From Verrucomicrobiota bacterium (lineage in GTDB: Bacteria > Verrucomicrobiota > Verrucomicrobiia > Limisphaerales > CANJSG01), in the NCBI GenBank assembly GCA_947476875.1, contig CANJSG010000005.1:1-48545 (forward strand): a stretch of 48,545 bases of DNA, written 5' to 3'. Position numbers and translations under genes: made by a program. The notes beneath the pieces were generated by a model. It saw only the letters and a program-made list of their open reading frames with translations, did no database searches and had not been told where the DNA came from. Of this stretch, positions 7,770 through 15,956 are shown piece after piece. The first letter of the stretch is position 1. Each line of letters starts with the position of its first letter.

Positions 7770-8939
7770 ATGGCTTCAATCATCGAGTTCATGCATGAGG
7801 CGGTTGCCTACAACCAGGCGGCCCTGCAACTCATGGTCGGCGAAGCGAACTTCGTTTCGACAAACCTCGGGTATCCGCCGATCCGGCAGACAAACGAGCT
7901 GGTGAATGTTTCGATCTATCCGGCACCGATGGGAGTGGGCGGATCGTTTCAGACGACCAATCTGACCTTCGGGTTTGAGCGGGGCCGTCTTCACAACGTG
8001 CAGGTTAGAAGCGTGCAGGAGTGGTTTCGGATGGCTGCAACCAATTCATCGCTGGTCCCCGAAGTTCTAGTTGCAGATGGCACCCCGCTTGCACGTTCCC
8101 TCTCCGAGCGCTGGGCAATGATTGTTGGCGTGGATCTCGCGGCCATCTCGGCTACCAACCATTTCATGGTCCGGACATCTTTCGTCATGCGGCCCGACCA
8201 ACCCGAGCGCCCCGACCGGGCTTCGCGGACGATTCCGGAACTCTCAAAACCCTTGGCGGTGACCACCAGATGGACCCGTAACCCCGAGAGCTTCAACTTT
8301 ACCGTCGACCCGATCCATCTGTCCTATCGAGCCCACGATCAAGCGTTGATCCGCGCAGTCGTCTATCGTGACGCTCCCCGAACTCGACCAAAGCTGGGCG
8401 TCACCAACTGGCATGAATTGATCGCCCCGGTTCCGACCGAGAAGGCATGGCTGACAAAGTTCCTCGGCGGTCAGGCTGCAAGGGATACCGTGGATAAGCC
8501 CGACCGGGTGACGGCACGAATGCTCCATCGGCTGGGCAAGGAGGAGGGATCGGACCCTGTCGAGAATCCCGAGCCCGTCCCTGTGCCTCGAAGCCTTGGC
8601 CGAGAAGCGTCACTCTTGCTGTTGGACTTCGATTCCTACGCATGGGGTTCGATGAAGATGTGCGGCGGGCCGGTGTATGTTGCGTCGCTTACCTTCGTTC
8701 GAGCGACGAACGAATTGACCATGGACTTCTGTTTCAACTGCAACGATCTCCAGGTCACGTTCAACAAAGAGTCCCGAAAGGACGCGTTCGACTGTTCGCA
8801 AAGCCGGTTCCTTGGTCTCTTTAGGCAGATCTTCCCGAGAGACCCTCTCCTCAGATCGGTGAAGCCGGATGATGATGCCGCGAACTTCACACAGTATCGA
8901 CGCAGCATGGAATCGTTGGCTGACCCCGAGCTTCGCTGA
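7770..8939 (+). CDS. Hypothetical protein, no recognised family
   Basis: A 389-residue protein that I do not recognise. It has no signal peptide or membrane segment. The last third has several aromatic and cysteine residues (MKMCGGPVYVASL; LTMDFCFNCNDLQVTF) and an acidic patch before the end. A proline-rich stretch near residue 268 (PVENPEPVPVPRS) may link two parts. It lies 69 bases after trpA and 67 before manC on the same strand. A closed frame of this length with balanced third-base GC argues that it is real. Confidence 0.6.
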   Translation: MASIIEFMHEAVAYNQAALQLMVGEANFVSTNLGYPPIRQTNELVNVSIYPAPMGVGGSFQTTNLTFGFERGRLHNVQVRSVQEWFRMAATNSSLVPEVLVADGTPLARSLSERWAMIVGVDLAAISATNHFMVRTSFVMRPDQPERPDRASRTIPELSKPLAVTTRWTRNPESFNFTVDPIHLSYRAHDQALIRAVVYRDAPRTRPKLGVTNWHELIAPVPTEKAWLTKFLGGQAARDTVDKPDRVTARMLHRLGKEEGSDPVENPEPVPVPRSLGREASLLLLDFDSYAWGSMKMCGGPVYVASLTFVRATNELTMDFCFNCNDLQVTFNKESRKDAFDCSQSRFLGLFRQIFPRDPLLRSVKPDDDAANFTQYRRSMESLADPELR

Positions 8940-9006
8940 AAGAAATTGAGTCGGCGGCTTCAGTCGAATACGGCTGTGGGAGATAGATCGAAAACGAACA
9001 CGAATC

Positions 9007-10149
9007 ATGGCTACCAAGAAATCCGCTCCGTCCTCGAAGAACGACCGCTACGTCATCATCATGGCTGGTGGCAAAGGCGAACGCTTCTGGCCCGTGAGCC
9101 GCAACGCCACGCCCAAGCAGCTCATCACCCTCCTCGGCAAACGCTCCTTCCTCCAGCAGGCCGTCGACCGCTGCCTGCCCATCGTTCCCGCCAAGAACAT
9201 CCTCGTCATTACCAACGCCGTTCAGGCCGAGGCCGTGGCCAAGCAACTGCCCATGCTGCCCAAGGCCAACATCGTCGCCGAACCCGTCGGGCGCGACACC
9301 TGCGCCGCCGTCGCGCTCGGTGCGGCCATCGTGGGCGCGCGTTCCACCACCGCCGTGATGGCCGTGCTGCCCGCCGACCACGTCATTCCGAAGGAGAAGG
9401 ATTTCCAGCAGGTGCTCAACGACTGCTTCGACATCGCGTCGCGCGGCCAGGTCATGGTGACCATCGGCATCAAGCCGACGGAACCCGCCACCGGCTACGG
9501 CTATATCCAGACCGGCAAGGTCCTCCCGCCGCCGCAGGGTGCGAAGCCCTACAAGACCGCGTTCTTTAAGGCTGAGCGTTTCGTTGAGAAGCCCGACCTC
9601 GCCAAGGCCGAAGAGTATGTCGCCAGCGGCCACTACCGCTGGAACGCCGGCATGTTCATCTGGTCCTTCGTCACCGTGACCCAGGGCCTGCAAAACCACG
9701 TTCCGGAACTCGCCCAAGCCTGCGAACGCTGGTTCAAGGTCGCCAACCAGCCCGCCAAGCTGGCCAAGGTGCTCGCCAAGGAATATCCCGACATCAGGAA
9801 GATCTCCGTCGACTTCGCGCTCATGGAGAAGGCCCACAACGTCGTTTGCGCCGATGGCGCGTTCGAATGGGACGACCTAGGAGCGTGGACGGCGCTGGCT
9901 CGCCACATGAAGCCCGACGCCGAAGGCAATTGCGCCGAAGGCGAACTCATCCACGTGGATGCCGCCCGCAACATCATCTTCGACGCGCGCAAGAAGAACC
10001 GCACGCCCATCTGCCTCGTCGGTGTGAAGGATTCGATCATCGTCCAGACCGACGACGCCACCCTCGTCGCCGCCAAGAGCGAAGCCCAGAAGATCAAACA
10101 ACTCGTGGCCAAGCTCGGTGCGGACAAGAAGCTGTCGAAGCTGGTGTGA
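9007..10149 (+). CDS. manC: Mannose-1-phosphate guanylyltransferase
   Basis: A 380-residue nucleotidyltransferase making GDP-mannose from mannose-1-phosphate and GTP. The GTP-binding signature GGKGERFWPVSR is at 21-32, the PADHVI segment follows near 121, and the FVEKPD motif is at 192-197. SVDFALMEKAHNV and WDDLGAW are typical of the enzyme. The length fits the monofunctional (GMP-only) form without the phosphomannose-isomerase domain of long ManC proteins. The product feeds Gmd (5296-6288) and other mannosyl donors. A short lysine/serine leader (MATKKSAPSSK) precedes the domain. The gene is followed by the repeat array. Confidence 0.95.
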   Translation: MATKKSAPSSKNDRYVIIMAGGKGERFWPVSRNATPKQLITLLGKRSFLQQAVDRCLPIVPAKNILVITNAVQAEAVAKQLPMLPKANIVAEPVGRDTCAAVALGAAIVGARSTTAVMAVLPADHVIPKEKDFQQVLNDCFDIASRGQVMVTIGIKPTEPATGYGYIQTGKVLPPPQGAKPYKTAFFKAERFVEKPDLAKAEEYVASGHYRWNAGMFIWSFVTVTQGLQNHVPELAQACERWFKVANQPAKLAKVLAKEYPDIRKISVDFALMEKAHNVVCADGAFEWDDLGAWTALARHMKPDAEGNCAEGELIHVDAARNIIFDARKKNRTPICLVGVKDSIIVQTDDATLVAAKSEAQKIKQLVAKLGADKKLSKLV

Positions 10150-10180
10150 GGTTTCGGGGTTGATCACCTGTCGGCCTTGA

Positions 10181-10340
10181 GTCCCGAAGGGACATCGGAC
10201 ATTAGCCGGCCACAATGTGGCTGGTCATCCGCCCCTGTTGTCAGCAAGTCCTGAAGGGACGGCGGACCGAGTAGCCGTGGTAGTTCCTGCGTCCTACCGG
10301 GACTTGGGGGCTATGTCAGCCCACCAGCCACATCGTGGCT
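10181..10340. repeat. Decayed array of palindromic (REP-like) repeats
   Basis: The 218 bases between manC and the ABC permease hold no gene but at least five short hairpins of two types. Type 1 is GTCCCGAAGGGAC (10181-10193), GTCCTGAAGGGAC (10248-10260) and GTCCTACCGGGAC (10291-10303). Type 2 is an 8-bp stem with one G.T pair at 10206-10224 (loop AAT) and AGCCAC/GTGGCT at 10326-10340 (loop ATC). The first two type 1 copies are 67 bases apart and each is followed by a related AGCC box, suggesting diverged tandem units. Either strand could also use it as a transcription stop. Confidence 0.6.
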
Positions 10341-10367
10341 ACCTAATCTCCGGCGTGCCTCTGGCAC

Positions 10368-12068
10368 TTATGCCCTGAACATCTGGCCCATCTTTTTCCC
10401 CATCAGCTTTCCGGCAAGGAAAAGGCTCGCGGTGAGGATCAACATGCCGACGACACCCAAGGCACAGGCCACGCTCGGGGCGCTCGGGTCGATACGGCCG
10501 ATGATCTGGTAGATCATCTTGGTGATCGGGAAATACTGGTCGCGCATGGCGAGGATCAGGCCGTCGCTGACTTCCAGCATGGCGAAGGAGAAGGTCAGGA
10601 TCGTTCCGGCCACGAGGTTCGCCGCGACGAGGGGCAGGGTGATCTTCCGCAATGTCCGGATGGGTGAGGCTCCGAGGTTGGACGAAGCTTCCTCCAAGGT
10701 GACGCTCGTCTGTTGGAAGCCGGCGTAGGCCGCGCGGACGATGTAGGGCAACCGTCGGACGGCGTAGGAGATGACGAGCAGCAAAGTCGGATTGGTCCGG
10801 GGGTTCAGCCAATCGATCTTCAAGTCGAAGGCCGCGACGTAGCCGAAGGCGATGACGAGCCCGGGAATGGCCAAAGGCAGCATGGCCAACGCATCGATGA
10901 GTCCGGCGAAGGGAATCTTTCGCCGCGTCAACAGCCAGGCGATGATCACACCGAGGACGAGATCCAGCATCGCGCTGAGGCTGGAGTAGAAGAGGCTGTT
11001 CTTGATGCTGGAGGCGGTCAGGCCGTGCCCGAAGACTTCGCCGTAGTGTTTGGTCGTCCAGCCATCGGGCAGCACGGAGAGGAACCACCGATCCGCCAAT
11101 GACTGGGCGACGACCGCGATGTGTGGCAGCAGCGCGAAACCGATGATGCCGCCGAGGAAAAGCCAGATGAGCCAGGTGGTCTTTCCCTTCGCCTCGGATT
11201 CGGCGCCGCTCACGTGGCCGCGGGCGATCATCTCGTAGCGTCGGTTGCCGACGAAATGTTTGCTCAGGAGGAAAAGCGTTAGGACCATTACCAAGACGAA
11301 GACCACGAGCGCGTAGCCCATGGGGTTCGTGTTCAGGTCGGTGATCGAGTCGAAGATCTGCACCGGCACGACGCGTTGCAGCCCGAATATCAGCGGCGTG
11401 CCGAGGTCGGTGAAGGCCCAGATGAACACGATGATGGCGCCGGCGAACCAACCCGGCAGGATCAGCGGCAGCGTCACCGACCGGAACAGTTTCCATCCGC
11501 CCGCCCCAAGGTTCTGGGCCGATTCCCGCAACGACGGATCGATGTTGGCCATCGCCGCCGAGACGTTGAGGAACATGATCGGGTAGAGGCTGAGCACCTG
11601 GAGGATGATCACGCCTCCCATGCCACCGTCGCCGAGCCAGTCGATCGGCGCCTCCGGTTTGGAGATGCCCAGATGGATAAGAGAGAGATTGAGCGAGCCG
11701 TATTTGGCGAGGATCTGCTTCAGTCCGAGAGCGCCGACGAAGGGCGGCATGATCATCGGGACCAGCAGGAGGCTGCTCAGGAATCCTTTTCCGAAGAATC
11801 GGTAGCGCGTCATCACGTGCGCCATCGGCAAGGTCAGCAGCGTCGTCAGGACCGTGGTTGTGATGGCGATGACGAAGCTGTTGAAGATGGCTTCGCGCTG
11901 CAGCGGGCTGGCGAGGAGCAGGCCGAAATACTTGAGCGTGAATTCTCCCTGTCCGCCGAACGCCCCTCGCAGCATGTAGCTGATCGGGTAGAACAGGAAG
12001 ACGCCGAAGAACACGGCGAGAAAGCCGAGGAACAGGACGGTGGACGTGTTCAGGTCGTATTTCTTCAT
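10368..12068 (-). CDS. Iron-type ABC transporter permease, two fused permease domains
   Basis: A 566-residue inner-membrane protein with about 12 membrane segments and two BPD-type permease domains. Each carries an EAA loop: LRESAQNLGAGGWKLFRSVT and LEEASSNLGASPIRTLRKIT. This double-domain layout is that of FbpB/AfuB ferric-iron and related permeases, so metal or small-molecule uptake is likely, but the substrate is not shown. No ATPase or periplasmic binding protein of this system is within the window on either side. The start at 12068 (MKKYDLN) is preferred to 12155 because it lies directly before the first membrane segment and after the terminator at 12116-12152. Confidence 0.85.
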   Translation of the reverse strand: MKKYDLNTSTVLFLGFLAVFFGVFLFYPISYMLRGAFGGQGEFTLKYFGLLLASPLQREAIFNSFVIAITTTVLTTLLTLPMAHVMTRYRFFGKGFLSSLLLVPMIMPPFVGALGLKQILAKYGSLNLSLIHLGISKPEAPIDWLGDGGMGGVIILQVLSLYPIMFLNVSAAMANIDPSLRESAQNLGAGGWKLFRSVTLPLILPGWFAGAIIVFIWAFTDLGTPLIFGLQRVVPVQIFDSITDLNTNPMGYALVVFVLVMVLTLFLLSKHFVGNRRYEMIARGHVSGAESEAKGKTTWLIWLFLGGIIGFALLPHIAVVAQSLADRWFLSVLPDGWTTKHYGEVFGHGLTASSIKNSLFYSSLSAMLDLVLGVIIAWLLTRRKIPFAGLIDALAMLPLAIPGLVIAFGYVAAFDLKIDWLNPRTNPTLLLVISYAVRRLPYIVRAAYAGFQQTSVTLEEASSNLGASPIRTLRKITLPLVAANLVAGTILTFSFAMLEVSDGLILAMRDQYFPITKMIYQIIGRIDPSAPSVACALGVVGMLILTASLFLAGKLMGKKMGQMFRA

Positions 12069-12115
12069 TCGCCGGCGGGACGCTAGCGGCTGGCAACGCG
12101 GGAGCGCGAGAGCTG

Positions 12116-12152
12116 AAAAGAAGAACGGCCGAACGAGTGCGCTCGTCCGTTC
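12116..12152 (-). terminator. Predicted terminator of the flavoenzyme gene
   Basis: Minus strand: GAACGG (12152-12147), ACGAG/CTCGT inner stem (12146-12133 around CGCA), a 4-base bulge, CCGTTC (12128-12123), then TTCTTTT. It lies between the flavoenzyme stop and the ABC permease start, so it would separate the two genes. Confidence 0.55.
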
Positions 12153-12173
12153 CATCGTGTCCGACGAAATCGT

Positions 12174-13706
12174 TCAGGCTCCGACGGCCTTTTTGATCTC
12201 CTTGAGCTGACCGTATTCGGGCTTGGCCTTGTAGTATTCGTCCAGCGGGTAGCAGCCGCTCTTCAGGCCGTTGCGCGGGGCGGTGGTGCAGTCGCTGAAG
12301 GTGCGGCAGACGAAGCGCGGAGTCAGCGTTCCCTTGGTCGTGGCATCGGCCAGGATGTCGGGATAGCTCAGGGTCATCCGGCCCAATCCCACCATGTCAG
12401 TCCAACCGTTGCGGACGACGTATTGGGCGACGTGCGGGAGGTATTCCTGGAGGTAGCTGTAGGCGGTGCCGACTAGAGCCAGGCGGGCCGGCTCGCGCTG
12501 CGAGCCGGCGGCGGGTCGCAGCGCGACCTGACCCACCTTCGCCAGATGCGCCTTCACCTGCCGCACGACGTTCAATTGTCTCGCGACATCGATGAGCGGA
12601 TCGTGGGCAGGTTGATAGCCGTCGGATGGCGGATAGGCGGCGGGGCGTTGGATGTGCGGATTGTAGTAGGGCGATCCGGCCGTGAGGTTGAGCAGTTTTA
12701 CGCCGAGCGAGGCGCAGAGGTCGGCGAACTGGAACGTCTCGGTCAGGTCGTAGGCGATCGGGTTCTGCTGATCCACGCCGAAGCCGTAGCGGTAGGGCAG
12801 GCACTGGGAATAATCCTCGGGAATGCCGGGGCCGAGTTTGCCGGGTTGCGAGAGCGCGGGATCGGGCTTGAAGGGCACGAAGTCGAAGGCGCTGAGGCGG
12901 ACACCGATGTCGATCTTGTTCCCGTCGGCGCGGATGCCCTCGATGATTTCGCGGAGGATACGGGTGCGGTTCTCGAAGCTGCCGCCGTATTTGCCGGGTC
13001 GCGTGAACGCTCCGAGGAACTCGTGCAGCAGGTAGCCGTGGCAGTGCTTGATGTCGACGAAGTCAGCGCCCACGTCGGCGGCGATGCGGGCGGACTTCAC
13101 GTAGCAGCGGATGATTTCCTCGACGTCGGCGTCGCTGAGGATCTGGTCGTCGCTGGTGACGTTGAATTTGCGGTCGAGGATCGGATGACGAAAGGCAACG
13201 CGCGATTCCCAGTTCTTGTCGTGCGGCCGGCAGAAGCGCCCGGAGTGTGTGAGCTGGAACCCGATGACGAGGTCGTCCGTGTTGCCGTAGCGCTCCTGAT
13301 GCGCCTTCACGAGGAGCTCGCGCAGTTCGGCGATACCGGCCTTGTTGTGATCCTGGATGATGAGCTGGTTCGGGTTCGCGCGGCCATCGGGACGGACGGC
13401 CATGGCCTCGCAGCCGAAGATGAGCTTGGCACCACTCTCGCCGAAGCGCTGCCAACGCCGGCGCATCTCCTCGGTCACGCCGCCGTCGGTCGTGCCGTCC
13501 CAACCTTCCATCGGATGGATGGCCCAGCGATTGCCGATGGTCTTGCCGTTGACGACGACCTGGCTTAGCGGCTGGAGCAGGGGGGAATCGCCGGTCGCGA
13601 TAGTGTCTTCCGCCGGGATCTTAAGGCCGAGTCCGGCGACGTGGGCGCGAAAATCGGCCACGGTCTTGAGGGTGGGAATGCGGGTGAGTTTGAAAGGTCC
13701 AGTCAC
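12174..13706 (-). CDS. NADH:flavin oxidoreductase, Old Yellow Enzyme family
   Basis: A 510-residue FMN-dependent TIM-barrel oxidoreductase. Family motifs are QLTHSGR (151-157), the active-site segment HCHGYLLHEFL (221-231) followed by KYGGSFENRTR, and VGLGRM near the end of the barrel. The C-terminal tail has three cysteines in CRTFSDC...GC, reminiscent of the iron-sulfur region of 2,4-dienoyl-CoA-reductase-type members but incomplete. The natural substrate is unknown. The apparent start is GTG (13706) with no clear Shine-Dalgarno. No in-frame ATG lies before the domain. It lies upstream of the ABC permease, with a probable terminator between. Confidence 0.88.
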   Translation of the reverse strand: MTGPFKLTRIPTLKTVADFRAHVAGLGLKIPAEDTIATGDSPLLQPLSQVVVNGKTIGNRWAIHPMEGWDGTTDGGVTEEMRRRWQRFGESGAKLIFGCEAMAVRPDGRANPNQLIIQDHNKAGIAELRELLVKAHQERYGNTDDLVIGFQLTHSGRFCRPHDKNWESRVAFRHPILDRKFNVTSDDQILSDADVEEIIRCYVKSARIAADVGADFVDIKHCHGYLLHEFLGAFTRPGKYGGSFENRTRILREIIEGIRADGNKIDIGVRLSAFDFVPFKPDPALSQPGKLGPGIPEDYSQCLPYRYGFGVDQQNPIAYDLTETFQFADLCASLGVKLLNLTAGSPYYNPHIQRPAAYPPSDGYQPAHDPLIDVARQLNVVRQVKAHLAKVGQVALRPAAGSQREPARLALVGTAYSYLQEYLPHVAQYVVRNGWTDMVGLGRMTLSYPDILADATTKGTLTPRFVCRTFSDCTTAPRNGLKSGCYPLDEYYKAKPEYGQLKEIKKAVGA

Positions 13707-13802
13707 GGTAGGAATCTCATCGGCAGGGTTGGCGGCGGTCGGCCCGGTTTGGGAACGGACCGACCGCTTAGAGAGTCGAAGCGGCTGAGGGTTGGTCTTG
13801 CG

Positions 13803-14765
13803 TTAGGCGACCTTGGCGGCGACGGCTTTCATCTTCGCGAGTCCGGTCGTCGCGACTTCCAACGGTTTCTGCGTCCAGTAGGTGCGGTTGAACAGCTCCA
13901 GCGAAAGGACCTTGGTGCCGCCGGTCTTGTGCAGGGCCGTGAGGATTTCGAGCAGCGGCGCGGAGCCGTCGCCGGGGAAGATGCGGAAGCTGTCGTCGAT
14001 CTTGTCCGCCGGAGGATTCGTTGGGAAATCGTTCATGTGCATGACCGGAATGGTGTCCGGCCCGAGCAGCCGAATGCCACGATAGTCCGAGCCGCCTTTG
14101 TGCAGGTGGAACACGTCGGCGAGGACGCAGGCTTTCGGATGGCCGGTCTCCATGGCGGCGAGGACGCATTCGCCGAGGTGGTTGAGGTTTTTGGAGAAGC
14201 CCCACAGCTCAAGCATCGGCACGATGCCGATCTGGTCGCCCAGCTCCAGCAACGCGCGATAGCGCTCGGCGACCTTCAGGAGATCCAGCTTCGGCAGGCC
14301 GGTCGCGCCGGCAGGAGGTGCGGCGAAACGGATCGCGCCGATCTGGAGCATCAGGTCCATCTCCACCTTGGCCCGTTCCATTCCCTTGGCGCGCTTCGCG
14401 TCGTCATCGACGATCCATTCGGGAAACCCAATGGCACCTTCCACGGTGAGGCCGGAGTCGGCGATGCGTTGCTTGAGATCCTTCACCGATCCGCCGCCCT
14501 TCACGTATTCCTGGATCGAATCGACCCACGGCTCGATGCCGTTGAAGCCCGCCTGGGAAGCGATCTCGACTTCCTTGACGATGCCCAGCTTGTGGCCGCG
14601 GATCGTGGCCGTGTTCAGGCAGAACCGAAATGGCGCTGCTTTCTTCGCCGGAGCGCGTTCGGCCGCCGTCGTGGGAAAGGTGATCTGGTCGAGAACCATG
14701 GCGGCGGCGCTGAGAAGACCGGTTTTGGCCAAGGCGTCGCGTCGGGTGATTTTGTTCGTGGTCAT
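13803..14765 (-). CDS. Tat-exported sugar phosphate isomerase/epimerase-like TIM barrel
   Basis: A 320-residue protein. The N-terminus has a twin-arginine signal (ITRRDALAKTG, then a hydrophobic stretch to about residue 35). The rest is a xylose-isomerase/AP-endonuclease-2-type TIM barrel, with metal-ligand candidates in PMLELWGF, DVFHLHKGG, PVMHMNDFP and LSLELF. These barrels isomerise or epimerise sugars or their derivatives; the substrate here is not known. It lies 66 bases downstream of the pectate lyase on the same strand, which suggests a role in carbohydrate breakdown. Confidence 0.85.
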   Translation of the reverse strand: MTTNKITRRDALAKTGLLSAAAMVLDQITFPTTAAERAPAKKAAPFRFCLNTATIRGHKLGIVKEVEIASQAGFNGIEPWVDSIQEYVKGGGSVKDLKQRIADSGLTVEGAIGFPEWIVDDDAKRAKGMERAKVEMDLMLQIGAIRFAAPPAGATGLPKLDLLKVAERYRALLELGDQIGIVPMLELWGFSKNLNHLGECVLAAMETGHPKACVLADVFHLHKGGSDYRGIRLLGPDTIPVMHMNDFPTNPPADKIDDSFRIFPGDGSAPLLEILTALHKTGGTKVLSLELFNRTYWTQKPLEVATTGLAKMKAVAAKVA

Positions 14766-14831
14766 GGGGTGTTGCTATCTCAAGTTCCACGGAGCGGCCA
14801 GAATTGAATCCGGCATCCGTGGCAAAATTGT

Positions 14832-15956
14832 TCAAGGGTTCGGTGAAGGGGCGGGCCAATGGCTTTTCCAGTCGGCATAGCGCTTGGTGAGTTCGCTTCC
14901 CCAAGCACCGTGCCACGCGTAGCCGTTGCGGCGCTCGGCCTCGATCTCGGAGATGTCGAAGCGTTTGATGCCGTCGCGGCCGCAATAGAACGGGCGGTTC
15001 GTATCGATCTCGTAGAAGCGCGCCCACAACGACGGCGCGGCCGGATCGCGGACGATCTTCTTGTCGCCATCGACCTTGACCTCGCGGATGCCGGTCAGTT
15101 TGGAAGTCTCGAACCAAGCCGCACCGGCGTGGACGGCCTTCACCACTTCTGGCGACGGCTGCTCAAAGCGCATGAGAAAAATCAGGAGACCCGCGCTCTC
15201 GGCGCCGCTGAGCGAAGTGAGTTCGAAGGCGCGGGCGGGTCTCGGTTCGAGGGTGATCTCGTCATGTTGTGCGCACCAAACCGTCAGCTTGCCATCGACG
15301 CGGACTTGGCATTTGAGAATGCAATCGATGCCCTTGGCGAACGCCGCGGCGGCTTTGGCGCGTCGCGGTGGATCGATGAAGGCGAAGAGATTGGACGCTG
15401 CCTCCTGCGGCCCGGCGACCTCGCGGAGGAACTCCAGCAGGCGCCGCATGGCGTCGTCGTTGAAGGTGATGTGGCGATGGTAGGTCTTCGCCGGTGGCGG
15501 CGAGAACTGCGGCCAACCTCCATTGGTGTATTGCGCGCCGAGGATGTGATCGATGCCCCGGACGACGGCGTTCGAGTAGGTGGCGTTGCCAGTGGCTTGG
15601 GAGGCCTTGGCAAGAAGACGGAGTTCGCCGGTGGTCGCGCCGTTGTCGAAGGTGCCTTTGAGTTTGGCCGGATCGCCGGAGTAGGCCGAAGCGCCGGTGT
15701 TCTCATTCTTCGGCCAGCTTCCGACGGGCGACTGGTGCGAGACGACGTTGCCGATGAACTGGGAACCTTCCGCCGAGGCGAACCATGCGGCCGGTTGCTT
15801 GAAGGCTTCGCGGACGGTGAGGGCGGCGCTGGTGGACACGAGGCCGGTCAGCAGAACGAGACTCGTTAGGAATAGTCGGCGGAGCAGCAGCTCTGCCCTA
15901 CCCAGATTCGTGGGGCCGCGTTGCGTCGCGGCCGGGGGAGAGTCGGGTGCGTTCAT
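14832..15956 (-). CDS. Pectate lyase, polysaccharide lyase family 10
   Basis: A 374-residue secreted enzyme that cleaves polygalacturonate by beta-elimination. After a polar N-terminal stretch a hydrophobic signal spans about 24-46. PL10 hallmarks: GSWPKN, DNGATTGELRLL, GGWPQFSPPP with ITFNDDAMRRLLEFL, the WCAQHDEITLEPRPARAFE block with SLSGAESAGLL, and the end RPFYCGRDGIKRFDISEIE with ERRNGYAWHG. The start is set by the ATGA overlap with the stop of the preceding gene (15956-15953), so the two are co-translated. The unsaturated products would need downstream enzymes; a KDG-kinase-like gene lies at 20237. Confidence 0.93.
   Translation of the reverse strand: MNAPDSPPAATQRGPTNLGRAELLLRRLFLTSLVLLTGLVSTSAALTVREAFKQPAAWFASAEGSQFIGNVVSHQSPVGSWPKNENTGASAYSGDPAKLKGTFDNGATTGELRLLAKASQATGNATYSNAVVRGIDHILGAQYTNGGWPQFSPPPAKTYHRHITFNDDAMRRLLEFLREVAGPQEAASNLFAFIDPPRRAKAAAAFAKGIDCILKCQVRVDGKLTVWCAQHDEITLEPRPARAFELTSLSGAESAGLLIFLMRFEQPSPEVVKAVHAGAAWFETSKLTGIREVKVDGDKKIVRDPAAPSLWARFYEIDTNRPFYCGRDGIKRFDISEIEAERRNGYAWHGAWGSELTKRYADWKSHWPAPSPNP

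Noticed and set aside
13735-13767. GCGGTCGG/CCGACCGC hairpin between the flavoenzyme and the Tat isomerase
   Set aside because: Its 17-base loop and lack of a T-run on either strand do not support a terminator.
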